Shown: piece by piece, positions 11,281-22,969 of the stretch
How positions within the stretch are numbered: the first letter of the stretch is position 1
Layout of the letters: every line of letters begins with the position of its first letter
Source: Armigeres subalbatus
Taxonomy: Eukaryota; Arthropoda; Insecta; Diptera; Culicidae
NCBI RefSeq assembly: GCF_024139115.2
Contig: NC_085140.1
Location: 234,920,371-234,984,370 of the forward strand
Length of the DNA stretch: 64,000 nucleotides
Reading direction: 5' to 3'
The notes under the pieces: generated by a model
Told to the model about the DNA's origin: nothing
Database searches by the model: none
Seen by the model: the letters and a program-made list of their open reading frames with translations, nothing else
Made by a program: the position numbers and the translations under genes

Positions 11281-11449
11281 GCGTATTATGTACAAGACAA
11301 AGTTTTTAAATGAAAAATACACAATTGTCAAAACTTTATTAATAAGTTTCGATTGTAATTATAATAGTCCGCCATTACGCATTTTTGTCCGAGGTACCCC
11401 CTGGAAACAGCGAAGGGGTACATGTACCCCAGGTTGAGAACCGCTGCTT

Positions 11450-11818
11450 TAATGTATAAAAACATAAGTTAAAAAATATTTTCGCATTTTTTATGGGCCA
11501 TACTGTAAATATTCATAACGCACTTTGATTTGAATATTTTATTAGAATATTTGAATTTGGTTCGCATTTTAAAAAAAACGTTCCAATGTTGGATTGGGAT
11601 TTCAACTTTTTTTTCACAAAATAGAAACATTGGATTTGCCTTTTGAGTTCGTACATTGAATTTGAGTATCGCATTGGAAAATTGTATCATATATTGGATT
11701 ATTCAATTTGATTTCAATTTTGAATTACGATGATTTTGAAAATGGAAATTGAGGACGGATAACGGATATTGGATTATAAAATTGAACTTGACTATGATTT
11801 TAAAAAATAAAAACTATA
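11450..11818. other. AT-rich spacer
   Basis: The sequence is rich in TTTTGAATTTG-like words. No gene or delimited repeat could be supported. Confidence 0.5.
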
Positions 11819-11820
11819 TA

Positions 11821-13505
11821 CAGTCACTCTCAAAATTGAGCGTACAGCATGGATTAGATGAATATATTCGAAAATTCCAAAGGAAAATTAGTTGTTGGCT
11901 CAATTGTTTTTAATGCATTTCAATATTTATCCCTTCCTTCAATGTATGCGTACATAAAATGGTTGAAATTTTTTCTCTAAAGTTCATTTATTTGAAAATA
12001 ATCTCAAAATACGCCTATTAGATGTGACAAAATTGAGCGTACAGCTAATGTTTTTCTATAAAATTTCTTATTATAAACACGATTAATGTATTGTAATATT
12101 GATTTTTCATGATTATATTTATAATAATAAACATCCGCTACTTGAACATTCAATGTTTTGAAATTAAACCATGTTTTAATCAAAATGGCGAACAAGTAAG
12201 ATGTATAAACAATGCTATTTAACAATTCAATGCTGCTGGGCAAAATAGATACTTTAAGATATGGATTTCACCGGCATCGTGTCTTATATATGATAGATAA
12301 TCGAAATCGAGAGAGACATACGATAAATTTGGGAAAATTCAGTCGGTAAATGATGAAAACAGATGTAAACATATAAAGAAAACGACAAATGTTGGGAACG
12401 GCATATTTCAAATTAAGTTTAACTTTATTTAAAAGTCGATGTATAGGTAGCTTATAAGCTCAGTACACTCATTAATAATAATATTAATAAAAGAGCAGCA
12501 CACGGATACATTATAAGATGTCATTTTATATTTGAAGACTCAGTCACCGTAGGAACAAATTTGGTTGAATCATTTCAATTCACAAAGCTATCATTAAATA
12601 AGCTGCCGAACTCTTAAAAAAGTTTATTTTTACTCGCCACATGGAAATCATCTAATTATATCCCTTATGGTAACAGATCGTGGAGTTTAATCCAAATTTA
12701 ATTATGAAATTACGATTTTAAGCTAACTTTTCAATATTCAATAAGAAGTGCTCTACGGAATTGAAAAGCTGTTTTTATGTTCGGTACCTTAACATGCACC
12801 TTGTACTTTTAGAATTTGACTGTGAATGATTGGATTCAATAATATTACTCTTAATGATAGACCTGAGACAATAACCGAGCTTTAAAACAAATTTATGTTA
12901 AAGACATACTAAATTCGAATTATGTCATTCCTAACATTTGTCGTTTTCTCTGTATGTTTACATCTGTTTTCATCATTTACCGACTGAATTTTGACAAATT
13001 AATCGTATGTCTCGCTCGATTTCGATTATTTATCATATATAAGATGCGATGCCGGTGAAACATACAAATTTAATCATTAATTTTGCCCACAGGCATTGAA
13101 TTGTCAAATAGCAATGTTCTTACCTCTCACTTGTTCGCCATTTTGACCAAAACATGGTTTAATTTCAAAACATTGAATGGTTAAGTAGCGGATGTTTATT
13201 ATTATAAATATAATAATGAAAAAAACAATATTAAAATACATTATTCGTGTTTATAATAAGAAATTTTATAGAAAAACTTTAGCTGTACGCTCAATTTTGT
13301 CACATCTAATAGGCGTATTTTGAGATTATTTTCAAATAAATGAACTTTAGAGAAAAAATTTAAACAATTTTATGTACACATACATTAAAGGAAGGGATGA
13401 ATATTAAAATGCATTAAAACAACCGAGCTAACCATTTAATTTCCTTTGAAATTTTCGAATGTAGTCAACTAATCCATACTGTACGCTCAATTTTGAGAGT
13501 GACTG
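11821..13505. mobile_element. Tc1/mariner-like foldback element with IR/DR ends
   Basis: The element starts CAGTCACTCTCAAAATTGAG, ends with its complement, and is flanked by TA (11819-11820, 13506-13507). The arms are about 576 bp (11821-12396 and 12930-13505) around a 533 bp loop. Each arm carries the core AAAATTGAGCGTACAGC twice: 11832 and 12029 on the left, and inverted at 13282 and 13478 (one base changed) on the right. Direct repeats about 197 bp apart inside inverted repeats match the IR/DR layout of some Tc1 transposons, where they bind transposase. No transposase frame is present, so it must have been mobilised in trans. Confidence 0.8.
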
Positions 13506-13584
13506 TAAATAGATTTCAAAAATCCCAAGCCAATGATTTTCATTTCTCTTTTTTAGTGAGAGAAGAAGGGGAATGTGAAGATCG

Positions 13585-13622
13585 GATATATTACAAATTG
13601 GGTAATGCACTTCTAGTGTGCA
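13585..13622 (+). repeat. Repeat fragment shared with 7140-7180
   Basis: TATTACAAATTGGGTAAT followed by GCACTTCTAGTGTGCAT nearly repeats the sequence to the right of the MITE at 6844-7139. It is part of an unidentified dispersed repeat. Confidence 0.5.
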
Positions 13623-13629
13623 TTGATCG

Positions 13630-13660
13630 GTGGTGACGATGATGATGATGATGATGATGG
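13630..13660 (+). repeat. (GAT)n microsatellite
   Basis: About eight GAT/GAC triplets in a row, followed by about 300 bp of unremarkable AT-rich spacer up to 13962. Confidence 0.7.
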
Positions 13661-13971
13661 TCCCGCCACATACCCCTACAAAGGTTTGAGCTGGACGAGT
13701 TATCTTTAAGATAAATAAATAAGATCAATGTAATCGGTTTTGCAAACAAACGATCCGATTGTATATACAGATATAAAATTTAAAATAAAATTCCATACTG
13801 TACAGCAAAAATAAATTGGTAAAAAGAACTAGAGAACTACACCTAGAATTTTCGTAATCAACAGTAATGATACATGGAGCTCATCAAAAGCTAAACTTGT
13901 GAAACCTCTCGCACAGATTTGAAAAGCTCCGCCAAATATCGCGTTCTTTTCACAAACCAATATCGCAATCT

Positions 13972-16900
13972 TCATTCATTTATTTAGTCTACATCTATAC
14001 AGATAACACTGAATCAACAATTTGACGCCACAATACACGGTTCGAGGCCGCATCTCTCCATCCTCGAATACGCCCCACGCTCGCCAAGTCGTTCTGCACT
14101 TGGTCTGCCCATCTCGCTCGCTGCGCTCCACGTCGTCTCGTACCTGCCGGATCAGAAGCGAACACCATCTTTGCAGGGTTGCTGTCCGGCATTCTTGCAA
14201 CATGCCCTGCCCATCGTACCCTTCCGGCTTTAGCTACCTTCTGGATACTGGGTTCGCCGTAGAGCTGGGCGAGCTCATGGTTCATTCTTCGCCGCCACAC
14301 ACCGTCTTCTTGTACACCGCCAAAGATGGTCCTAAGCACCCGTCTCTCGAATACTCCGAGTGCTTGCAAGTCCTCCTCGAGCATTGTCCATGTTTCATGT
14401 CCGTAGAGGACTACCGGTCTTATTAACGTCTTGTACATGACACATTTGGTACGGTGGCGAATCTTTTTCGACCGCAGTTTCTTCTGGAGCCCGTAGTAGG
14501 CCCGACTTCCACAGATGATGCGCCTTCGTATTTCACGACTAACGTTGTTGTCAGCCGTTAGCAAGGATCCGAGGTAGACGAATTCCTCGACCACCTCGAA
14601 GGTATCCCCGTCTATCGTAACACTGCTTCCCAGGCGGACCCTGTCGCGCTCGGTTCCACCCACAAGCATGTACTTTGTCTTTGACGCATTCACCACCAGT
14701 CCAACTTTTGTTGCTTCACGTTTCAGGCGGGTGTACAGTTCTGCCACCTTTGCAAATGTTCGGCCGACAATGTCCATGTCATCCGCGAAGCAAATAAATT
14801 GACTGGATCTGTTGAAAATCGTTCCCCGGCTGTTACACCCGGCTCTCCGCATGACACCTTCTAGCGCAATGTTGAACAACAGGCACGAAAGTCCATCACC
14901 TTGTCTTAGTCCCCGGCGCGATTCGAACGAACTGGAGTGTTCGCCCGAGATCTTCACACAGTTTTGCACACCATCCACCGTTGCTTTGATCAGTCTGGTA
15001 AGCTTTCCAGGGAAGCTGTTCTCGTCCATAATTTTCCATAGCTCTACGCGGTCTATACTGTCGTATGCCGCCTTGAAATCAACGAACAGATGGTGCGTTG
15101 GGACCTGGTATTCACGGCATTTTTGAAGGATTTGCCGTACAGTAAAGATCTGGTCCGTTGTCGAGCGGCCGTCAACGAAGCCGGCTTGATAACTTCCCAC
15201 GAACTCGTTCACTAATGGTGACAGACGACGGAAGATGATCTGGGATATCACTTTGTAGGCGGCATTAAGGATGGTGATCGCTCGAAAGTTCTCACACTCC
15301 AGTTTGTCACCTTTCTTGTAGATGGGACATATAACCCCTTCCTTCCACTCCTCCGGCAGCTGTTCGTTTTCCCAGATTCTGACTATCAGTTTGTGCAGGC
15401 AAGTGGCCAGCTTTTCCGGGCCCATCTTGATGAGCTCAGCTCCGATACCATCCTTACCAGCTGCTTTATTGGTCTTTAGTTGTTGAATGGCATCCTTAAC
15501 TTCCCTCAAGGTGGGGGCTGGTTGGCTTCCATCGTCCGCTGAACTGACGTAGTCATCTCCTCCGCTGCCTTGACTTTCATTGCCTGTACTCTCAGCGCCA
15601 TTCAGATGTTCCTCGTAGTGCTGCTTCCACCTTTCGATCACCACACGTTCGTCCGTCAAGATGCTCCCATCCTTATCCCGGCACATTTCGGCTCGCGGCA
15701 CGAAGCCTTTGCGGGATGCGTTGAGCTTCTGATAGAACTTGCGTGTATCTTGAGAACGGCACAGCTGTTCCATCTCCTCGCACTCCGCTTCTTCCAGGCG
15801 GCGTTTCTTCTCCTGAAAAGGCGGGTCTGCTGTCTCCGCTTCCGTCTATAACGTTCCACGTTCTGCCGGGTACCTTGCTGCAGCGCGACCGCCCGCGCTG
15901 CGTCCTTCTCCTCCAGAATCTGTCTGCACTCTTCGTCGAACCAATCGTTCCGTCGACTTCGACCCATATACCCGACGTTGTTCTCCGCTGCGTCGTTAAT
16001 GGCTGCTTTGACTGTATTCCAGCAGTCCTCAAGAGGGGCCCCATCGAGCTCACCCTCTTCCGGCAACGCTGCCTCGAGATGCTGCGCGTATGCAGTGGCG
16101 ACATCAGGTTGCTTCAGTCGCTCTAGGTCGTACCGCGGCGGTCGTCGGTACCGAACATTGTTGATGACGGATAGTTTTGGGCGCAGTTTAACCATCACCA
16201 GATAGTGGTCAGAGTCGATGTTAGCGCCACGATAAGTCCTGACGTCGATAATGTCGGAGAAGTGCCGTCCATCAATCAGAACGTGGTCGATTTGTGATTC
16301 TGTCTGCAGTGGCGATCTCCAGGTGTACCGATACGGGAGGCTGTGTTGGAAGTAGGTGCTGCGAATGGCCATATTCTTGGAGGCGGCGAAATCAATTAGT
16401 CGTAGGCCGTTTTCGTTCGTCAGCCGGTGAGCGCTGAACTTTCCAATAGTCGGTCTAAACTCCTCCTCTTGGCCAACCTGAGCGTTCAAATCTCCTATGA
16501 TGATTTTGACGTCGTGGCTTGGGCAGCTGTCGTACTCACGTTCCAGCTGCGCGTAGAATGCGTCCTTATCATCATCAGTGCTTCCGGAGTGTGGGCTATG
16601 GACGTTGATTATGCTGAAGTTGAAGAACCGGCCTTTGATCCTCAACCTGCACATTCTCTCGTTGATCGGCCACCACCCGATCACGCGCCTTTGCATGTCG
16701 CCCATCACTATGAAAGCTGTTCCCAGCTCGTGTGTGCTGCCGCAGCTCTGGTAGATGGTATGATTACCTCTAAACGTTCGCACCATTGATCCCTTCCAAC
16801 AAACCTCCTGCAGCGCTACGATGCCGAATCCACGGTCCTTGAGCACATCGGCGAGTATGCGTGTGCTCCCGATGAAGTTGAGAGATTTGCAGTTCCACGA

Positions 16901-17431
16901 ACCGAGTTTCCAATCGCTAGTCCCTTTTCGTCGCAGTGGTCTTCGCCGATGGTTCCGGTCCGTACTCTCTTGTTGATTGTTCGTTGCTTATGATTTTTAA
17001 AGGCTGGCTTGCAGGGCCTGACACCAAACCCCTAAATTTCCGGAGGACCATTCCTCCTTATTTCCGGTGGACCATGGTGCACAGTTTCACTTTAGAGTCC
17101 CTCGCTGGCACTCGGACGATGATCAGCCGCCCCTAACATGGAGAACAGACGCTGTTGTGAGCCGATCCTGACATGGAGAACAGACGCTCAATAAGATTTG
17201 CACCTCCGGAGAGGAGCAAACCCCCCCTTCCCTGTCAGCATACGACCATAGTTCCCACCGGGGTTGGTTACCCGATCTTCCCTAAGGTTGCTCGTATCCC
17301 GGCCAGCACCGCGGGGAGGTAGGGATAGGAGTTGCTGGGTAAGAGGCTAAGGACCGCGAGATGGGGTCTATTTTATTCCTTCAGGTACGCGAAGTACCAA
17401 TGGTACGCTTTACCCAGCATTTGCCGTGCCG
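13972..17431 (-). mobile_element. RTE-2 copy 1, full-length RTE-clade retrotransposon
   Basis: This 3460 bp element is flanked by the 9-bp duplication TCGCAATCT (13963-13971 and 17432-17440). Read on the minus strand it has a roughly 440 bp 5' region, endonuclease, reverse transcriptase and a short TAAATAAATGAATGAA tail. Its 5' region resembles that of RTE-3 at 57350. It is nearly identical to RTE-2 copy 2 (22980-28760), indicating recent activity of the family, and a rearranged third copy lies at 19466-20315. Confidence 0.88.
13995..16987 (-). pseudogene. RTE-2 endonuclease and reverse transcriptase, one frameshift
   Basis: The endonuclease frame is open from 16987 to 15656 with WNCKSL, ALQEVCW, IGDLNAQVG, QIDHVLIDG and SDHYLV. 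The RT frame is open from 15773 to 13995 with NKAAGKDGIGAELIK, FVDFKAAYDSID, GLRQGDGLSCLLFN, FADDMDIVG and the C-terminal WAGHVARM region. The two frames overlap by about 118 bp and are joined by one missing A near 15815 (AGAAGAAAC where AGAAAGAAAC would keep frame). Copy 2 has the same break. Otherwise the RT half is intact over 592 codons. There is no ATG before the endonuclease; the upstream frame begins after TAA at 16988-16990. Confidence 0.88.
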
Positions 17432-17440
17432 TCGCAATCT

Positions 17441-17760
17441 AAAACTCACATGTATCTGAACATGGATCATTAGGTTCGACAACCAAACATCAAAGCTTGT
17501 GTAACCACTCCGTCGATAACAAAAGTTTCGGAACAACCGCGAGTACAAAACAATCTACCAGAAGGCTTACTACTAATTCAAGACCATGATTCAACAGTTT
17601 GAAATATGCAAGTTTTTAAATAAATTCAAAATCATTCATATCTGTAATCCGTGCGCGATGCTCAAACTTTCGTAGACTACACAAAGAAAGGTTCAAAAAT
17701 AAACTACGTCAATAAATTAAAATCCATCATCATCATCGAGGCGAACGTTATAGCTTATTA
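17441..17760. other. Spacer right of RTE-2 copy 1
   Basis: No gene or repeat could be delimited. A short run of ATCATC repeats is present at about 17728. Confidence 0.5.
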
Positions 17761-17868
17761 ATGCCTCAATAAATAATAAAAATAAAAAATGGTCCATAAA
17801 AATCATCCGTTGTTAAAAACTTCGTCAAGATACATGTGTTAACGGTTAAAAAATTGCCGGGTAGCTGT

Positions 17869-18369
17869 TCAAAAGGCAGCTTTGACGCGTGAAATACATT
17901 GTCTCTTAAACTGCGTTAGCGTGACTGCACGATTGATGTGTGAAGGCATCGAATTGAAAACATTAATACCTTTAAAAAACAAAGAGTTTTGTGAAGCGCC
18001 ATACAAAAAATAGGGTGTTCGTACATTATCCGCGTGTCTAGTATTATATCTCTGAATATCACTTCCTCTTTCAATTCGATCTCACAAATGTCGAGGCAGT
18101 AAACCGTTTATTACTTTAAAAATGAACACCATAGTCAAGTACACTATTCTTTGCTTCACTGACAGCCATTGTAAGGCGTCCAACAGGAAAGTTGAGGAAG
18201 TGAATCTATCACATTTTAAAATCAAACGCATTATTTTATTTTGTAAGCGCTGCAATCTCGATATTTGTGTTTCGTTAGTCAAGAAAAGGGTGGAAGGACA
18301 AAAATCCAGATGATCATCATCGATTAGTGAATAGCAGGCCATGACTTTGCCTCCTTCTTCGTCGGGCAA
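17869..18369 (-). pseudogene. C-terminal fragment of a Jockey/CR1-type reverse transcriptase
   Basis: The minus-strand frame reads RLQRLQNKIMRLILKCDR, then LSVKQRIVYLTMVFIFKVIN, then NTRHADNV and a final FKRQCISRV before TGA at 17869. This order is typical of the region after the catalytic core in insect non-LTR retrotransposons. One in-frame TGA (18082-18084) interrupts it. No endonuclease or catalytic RT motif is present, so it is a 5'-truncated relic. The A/T-rich 3' end reaches about 17765. Confidence 0.75.
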
Positions 18370-18423
18370 CTAACGGAGTTGCACACTTCATTAGACAGCA
18401 GAATCGGGCCACACACCTAGAGT

Positions 18424-18930
18424 AGAGTGGGGCAAGAGTACGCACTTAGTTTTCAATCGATCTTGTGGCCCTTATGAAGCAAGCTTCTGCATATCAAATC
18501 AATGTCGACGATTCGTATACTCTTCCTCAATGTTACCCAGTGGAAAAAATATTGAAATTATTGAGATTTGTTTTAGTAGAACCCTTACACTCAGCGAGCT
18601 GGACTATCGAAATTCATAACTGGCGCCTTATGAATCTTCGGCTGATTATTCCACCAACAGTGCTTCTTATAAGCAGTTACCTTCCCGAGTAATCAAGCGT
18701 CGATGGGCGTGTGGTCTACATACCGGCCTCCCGACCCCGACGTCCATGGTTCGAACCCAGTCTGCCGCACTTCACTTTTTTTCAAATGAAAATCATCATT
18801 CATAAGGCAACATATTGAAATTCATACCGATTCCTTGTGGCAAATTTTCGTAAGGCGTTTGATTGAAAATCATACGTCCATTTTCCTCAGTGTATTGCAA
18901 GACAAGTGAAAAACGCACTCTTACCCCACC
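18424..18930. mobile_element. MITE with GTGGGGYAAGAGT ends
   Basis: The left end GTGGGGCAAGAGTACGCAC is matched in inverted orientation by CGCACTCTTACCCCACC at the right. The interior of about 500 bp has no gene. The right end abuts an inverted second end (18931 onward), making a palindrome. Target duplication not resolved. Confidence 0.5.
18690..18765 (+). repeat. tRNA-like relic (B-box only)
   Basis: GGTTCGAACCC at 18748-18758 fits a pol III B box, and the preceding sequence has tRNA-like spacing, but the acceptor and T stems do not pair well. It is more likely the head of a decayed tRNA-derived SINE than a working tRNA. Confidence 0.3.
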
Positions 18931-18947
18931 GGTGGGGTAAAAGTGCG
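18914..18947. repeat. 34-bp palindrome at a MITE-MITE junction
   Basis: TTACCCCACC/GGTGGGGTAA is a perfect 20-bp core; after one mismatch the symmetry continues for six more bases on each side. It looks like two inverted MITE ends meeting head to head. Confidence 0.6.
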
Positions 18948-19071
18948 CATTGGGTGGGGTAAGAGTATGCATTTGTCCAATCATGTGCTTTAAGTATATA
19001 TTAACACAAATAAGAGTGAATAACATTTAATTGATCAATCCCATTGAATTCCACCACTTAATTGTATCTTC

Positions 19072-19376
19072 GAGGGCCCTCCTTAGCCGTGCGGTAAGAC
19101 GCGCGGCTACAAAGCAAGACCATGCTGAGGGTGGCTGGGTTCGATTCCCAGTGCCGGTCTAGGCAATTTTCGGATTGGAAATTGTCTCGACTTTCCTGGG
19201 CATAAAATTATCATCGTGCTAGCCTCATGATATACGAACGCAAAAATGGTAACCTGGCTTAGAAACCTTGCAGTTAATAACTGTGGAAGTGCTTAATGAA
19301 CACTAAGCTGCGAGGCGGCTCTGTCCCAGTGTGGGGATGTAATGCCAATAAGAAGAAGAAGAAGAAGAAGAAGAAG
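19072..19376 (+). mobile_element. tRNA-derived SINE with (AAG)n tail
   Basis: This 305 bp insertion is flanked by the 12-bp duplication AATTGTATCTTC (19060-19071 and 19377-19388). The head is tRNA-like: TTAGCCGTGCGGTAAGACGC resembles an A-box arm and GGGTTCGATTCCC fits a B box. The tail is a run of AAG triplets. It resembles the abundant tRNA-related SINEs of Aedes (Feilai-type), but the name is a judgement from memory. It sits inside the repeat whose unbroken copy is at 207-284. A 3' end fragment of the same SINE is at 26950-26993. Confidence 0.85.
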
Positions 19377-19465
19377 AATTGTATCTTCACAGATACGTAT
19401 TTCGACCTCAACAGTAAGGCCGTCTTCAGTGTCTCGTACTTGACTCGACTGAGTCACTCACTCAT

Positions 19466-20315
19466 GACTCCGCATGACACCTTCTAGCGCAATTTTGAAC
19501 AACACGCACGAAAGTCCATCACCTTGTCCCCGGCACGATTCGAACGAACTGGAGTGTTCTCCCGAAATCTTCACACAGTTTTGCACACCATCCACCGTTG
19601 CTTTTATCAGTCTGGTAAGCTTCCATAGCTCGCGGTCTATACTGTCGTATGCCGCCTTGAAATCAACGAACAGATGGTGCGCTGGGAACTGGTATTCACG
19701 GCATTTTTGAAGGATTTAGTAGCTGTTCGGTAGCTGTTCAGTTTCCCAGATTCTGACTATCAATTTGTGCAGGAAAGTGGCTACCTTTTCCGGGCCCATC
19801 TTGATGAGCTCAGCTCCGATACCATCCCTACCAGCTGCTTTCTTGGTCTTTAGCTGTTGGATGGCATCCTTAGCTTCCCTCAAGGTGCAGGCTGGTTGGC
19901 TTCCATCGTCCGCTGAACTGACGCAGTCATCTTCTCCGCTGCCTCGACTTTCACTGCCTGTACTCTCAGCGCCATTCAAATGTTCCTCGTAGTGCTGCTT
20001 CCACCTTTCGATCACCACACGTTCGTCCGTCAAGATGCTCCCATCCTTATCCCGGCACATTTCGGCTCGCGGCACGAAGCCTTTGCGGGATGCGTTGAGC
20101 TTCTGATAGAACTTGCGTGTTTCTTGAGAACGGCACAGCTGTTCCATCTCCTCACACTCCGCTTCTTCCAGGCGACGTTCTGCCGGGTACCTTGCTGCAG
20201 CGCGACCGCCCGCGTTGCGTCCTTCTCCTCCAGAATCTGTCTGCACTCTTCGTCGAACCAATCGTTCTGTCGACTTCGTCCCATATACCCGACGTTGTTC
20301 TCCGCTGCGTCGAAT
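19466..20315 (-). pseudogene. RTE-2 fragment, copy 3, heavily deleted
   Basis: It matches the middle of RTE-2 (endonuclease C-terminus to RT core) but with at least four deletions relative to copy 1: near 19530, 19620, 19718 (the largest, removing most of the fingers region) and 20175. The longest remaining frame is 19716-20321. No duplication flanks it. It lies between the two full RTE-2 copies in the same orientation as copy 1. Confidence 0.8.
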
Positions 20316-20329
20316 GTGCACCTGGATCC

Positions 20330-22969
20330 GACAAATAGGCTAAGCTGATGGGAGGAGTTCCATTCAACCGATGTATTGCTCCTTACGCTATATGTGCCGA
20401 AATTACGACAGGTTATTTTTTTTTTTAAATCCCAGTAATTTCAGCGAGGTTGAGTTTTCCACTTGCCACGAAAAGAATCGAACGGGGTACGAATATCCAA
20501 AGGAATTTCTCCAAATATAGTTAGTGTTTAGTCTAATAAATGTAGTTTCGTATAATAAAGTGTTTCGCAAGCCAATGATGTGTCAAGTGTGATGGACGAA
20601 ATAAATATATTGAATAGAAAAAGTGTCGTTGTGAACCGAAATTCCGAGGAATCCCAACAAAGTCCCACAGAATCAGCCGTTCAGGTGTGCCGAATTTGTG
20701 TACATCGCCCAAACACCAAAGACTTCCTCCCCTCCACAGATCGCTGTCAAGTCACCAGAGAGCATATCGGAAGTAGAGGAACAGCTCCCAAACACCAGGC
20801 ATTCTGAAGCGGGTCACTGGAGCAGCAATAGAGCTAACACTTTCTATTTCTCTGACTATAATAACGATCAGCTTTTTCCATAACTACACTGCTATCCAGA
20901 TTGGACACACACGGGACTCAGAAAGCACAAGGTGCTATCTTTAACAATGTTCATATCACTCCGAATTCAATGAAATTCGCCTTAAACTAAATGTTTATAG
21001 CAATATTCATTAGTTTACGAATAATTAGGAAGTCGTAAAAAGAATAAGTAGTGAGATTTCACTTACTATAAGTAATTCCATCGTATCATAAGCCATTTTG
21101 CTGCAATTGATATTGCTGCTGTGTTCCTATAATAGGAACACGATTACAATCGACAACACGCGGTAATCGCGATTTGACGTTCTGATAAACCGTCATTACT
21201 GTGGCGCAGGGCCGCGTAAATTACAAAAGCTACTACGCGAACGCTGTGCATGTTTGATACTTCGCCTCAAAACACGGACACGAACGGATCTGATTGTTTG
21301 TTCATCGCAAAAGTTTCCAATGACTAAAGGCAGTAATTATCGCGATTGGTGTTGCTAATAAGAATTGCTTCATCTAGAACTTTTTGTTTCGTTACGTAAA
21401 TCAATGTCTCGCCGTCCTACAATAGGGCGGTGTGATTAGTGCATTGACATAGACGTGTACGCATATGTAGTTAGAATATCTCCAAACAGAACTATCATTT
21501 CTTCCTTTCACAAAAATCGGAACTGCGAACGACAGGTACCTACCATCGTAAGAAGTGTACGTTCTCTTCATCGCTACAGCCAGCATGCAGCTGAGGTTGC
21601 GACCAAAGGCTCGATTACAGTGCGCCTTTTATTGATAGATCAAACCGTTTGTGCAATCATCGCACATGAACTAGACGGCCTTCAAAAAAAACAACTTTTT
21701 TCTAACTCGTTTTGAGCCACGGATAACTTGACTTTACCCTAACTAACCCGTCTTTGGCCCTCTTCCGTTGCAACCGTCTGTGCCGTTCTGACCACACCGA
21801 GTCGAGCTTTTTTCCTCAACATGGCAAATGAATCGTTTGTCGGTCTCGCATTTGCAGCATAACCAAAGCCATTAACCGCGACCGTAAAAGCACGACAACG
21901 ACGATGGCTGCGAGATACATTTGCCAATTGGAAGCTGCTAAGTGTGATTGGCGCACATTTTTACTCGCAACCAAAGCAGTGGATGAACATAGGTACAGGA
22001 GGGCAGTTACTTTGGGTAACCAACAGAACCAGTCGTAGAATATTCTATTCGGTTGAAAATATACGATTGATGCTGAAGGTAAAGCACAGAATGGTCAACT
22101 TACTTCACATTACGTAATATGAAAATGATAAACATGTCTTGGAAGCTTAGGTCTAGTTCAGTGAACAGTGGATCTTTTCAATAAAATCATATGAACTTTA
22201 GGAGACATGAATGAAGGTAACACTTTTTCAATTCAATTCAATCGACAATAATAATTGCCCTTTCATCACTCGATAATGACCAGCTTCATTTGCACCCATC
22301 GCATCGTATCGAACCATTATTATTCCGAGTCAACAAGTGGAGCACACAAAGAATCGAAAACAGCGTTTGCCGGTACAAGGTTCAACCATCGCGTCGTCTG
22401 ACGTCACACTCCTGTTCGTTCGTTATCGCTCGCATGGCAAATCAAACCCGAGAACAACGCATGATGGTCGAGACTGCGGACAGCGAAAGCGTTGAATATT
22501 TAGTTATTCGCTTCTTGAGGAAGAATCAACACAATGGGATTTTCGATTGTGCCTCTTGGGTCGAACATGTGTAAAGCAACGAGTACCTTTTTGGGCATTA
22601 TTGCTAATACCGAATTTTATATTATGCGCATGTTGGCCAATCTTATGTCCTTGAAAAGATAAATGGCTCTACCCATTGTTAATTCCAGGGAAATATTTAC
22701 GCAAGCCTCCTATTTGTATCACCTCCTTTTATCATCAAAATACTTATCAATCGATAACGGGAGTTATTTTTCACGTCGCCGATTGCGGAATGAATAATGA
22801 GACGTTGAGATTAAAATCTTAGTAGTGAATAATACATATATAAGGGTAAGCGGTACTCGTTTTAGATGGCTCGAAACATCCTCGCAATTCAATGAAGGCC
22901 AATAAATTGTTTCATTTCGTTTGAACATTATAAAGTCACTTCAAATTTCTAGAAAAATAAGAAGAATTA
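20330..22969. other. 2.6 kb largely unique spacer, no supported gene
   Basis: This is the longest stretch here without recognisable transposon sequence. Open frames stay under 95 codons and lack known domains. The frame at 20580-20807 contains VCRICVHRP, faintly like the start of an insect zinc-finger-associated domain, but cannot be extended. Regulatory DNA or distal non-coding exons are possible and cannot be judged from sequence alone. Confidence 0.5.

Larger units (their letters stand above)
7212..11446. mobile_element. Composite unit between hAT-like terminal inverted repeats
   Basis: The left end CAGCGATTCTCAACCT is mirrored by AGGTTGAGAACCGCTG at the right, with GGTAC blocks just inside both. 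Ends of the form CAGxGGTTCTCAACC are familiar from hAT non-autonomous elements. Inside are inverted minisatellites, a pyrimidine tract, a hairpin minisatellite and an RTE-1 3' fragment; no transposase is seen. A clean 8-bp duplication was not found (flanks ATATAAAG and CTTTAATG), so the boundaries or unity of the element are uncertain. Confidence 0.5.

Noticed and set aside
7212..11446. Clean 8-bp target duplication for the hAT-like composite
   Set aside because: The flanks ATATAAAG and CTTTAATG are not direct repeats.
18690..18765. Functional tRNA gene
   Set aside because: Only the B box is convincing; stems do not pair.
20580..20807. Possible zinc-finger-associated domain start (VCRICVHRP)
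   Set aside because: One short match, no further cysteines at the right spacing, and no exon to join it to.
22290..22574. 94-codon frame as a host gene
   Set aside because: No domain, no splice context and no similarity I can recognise.
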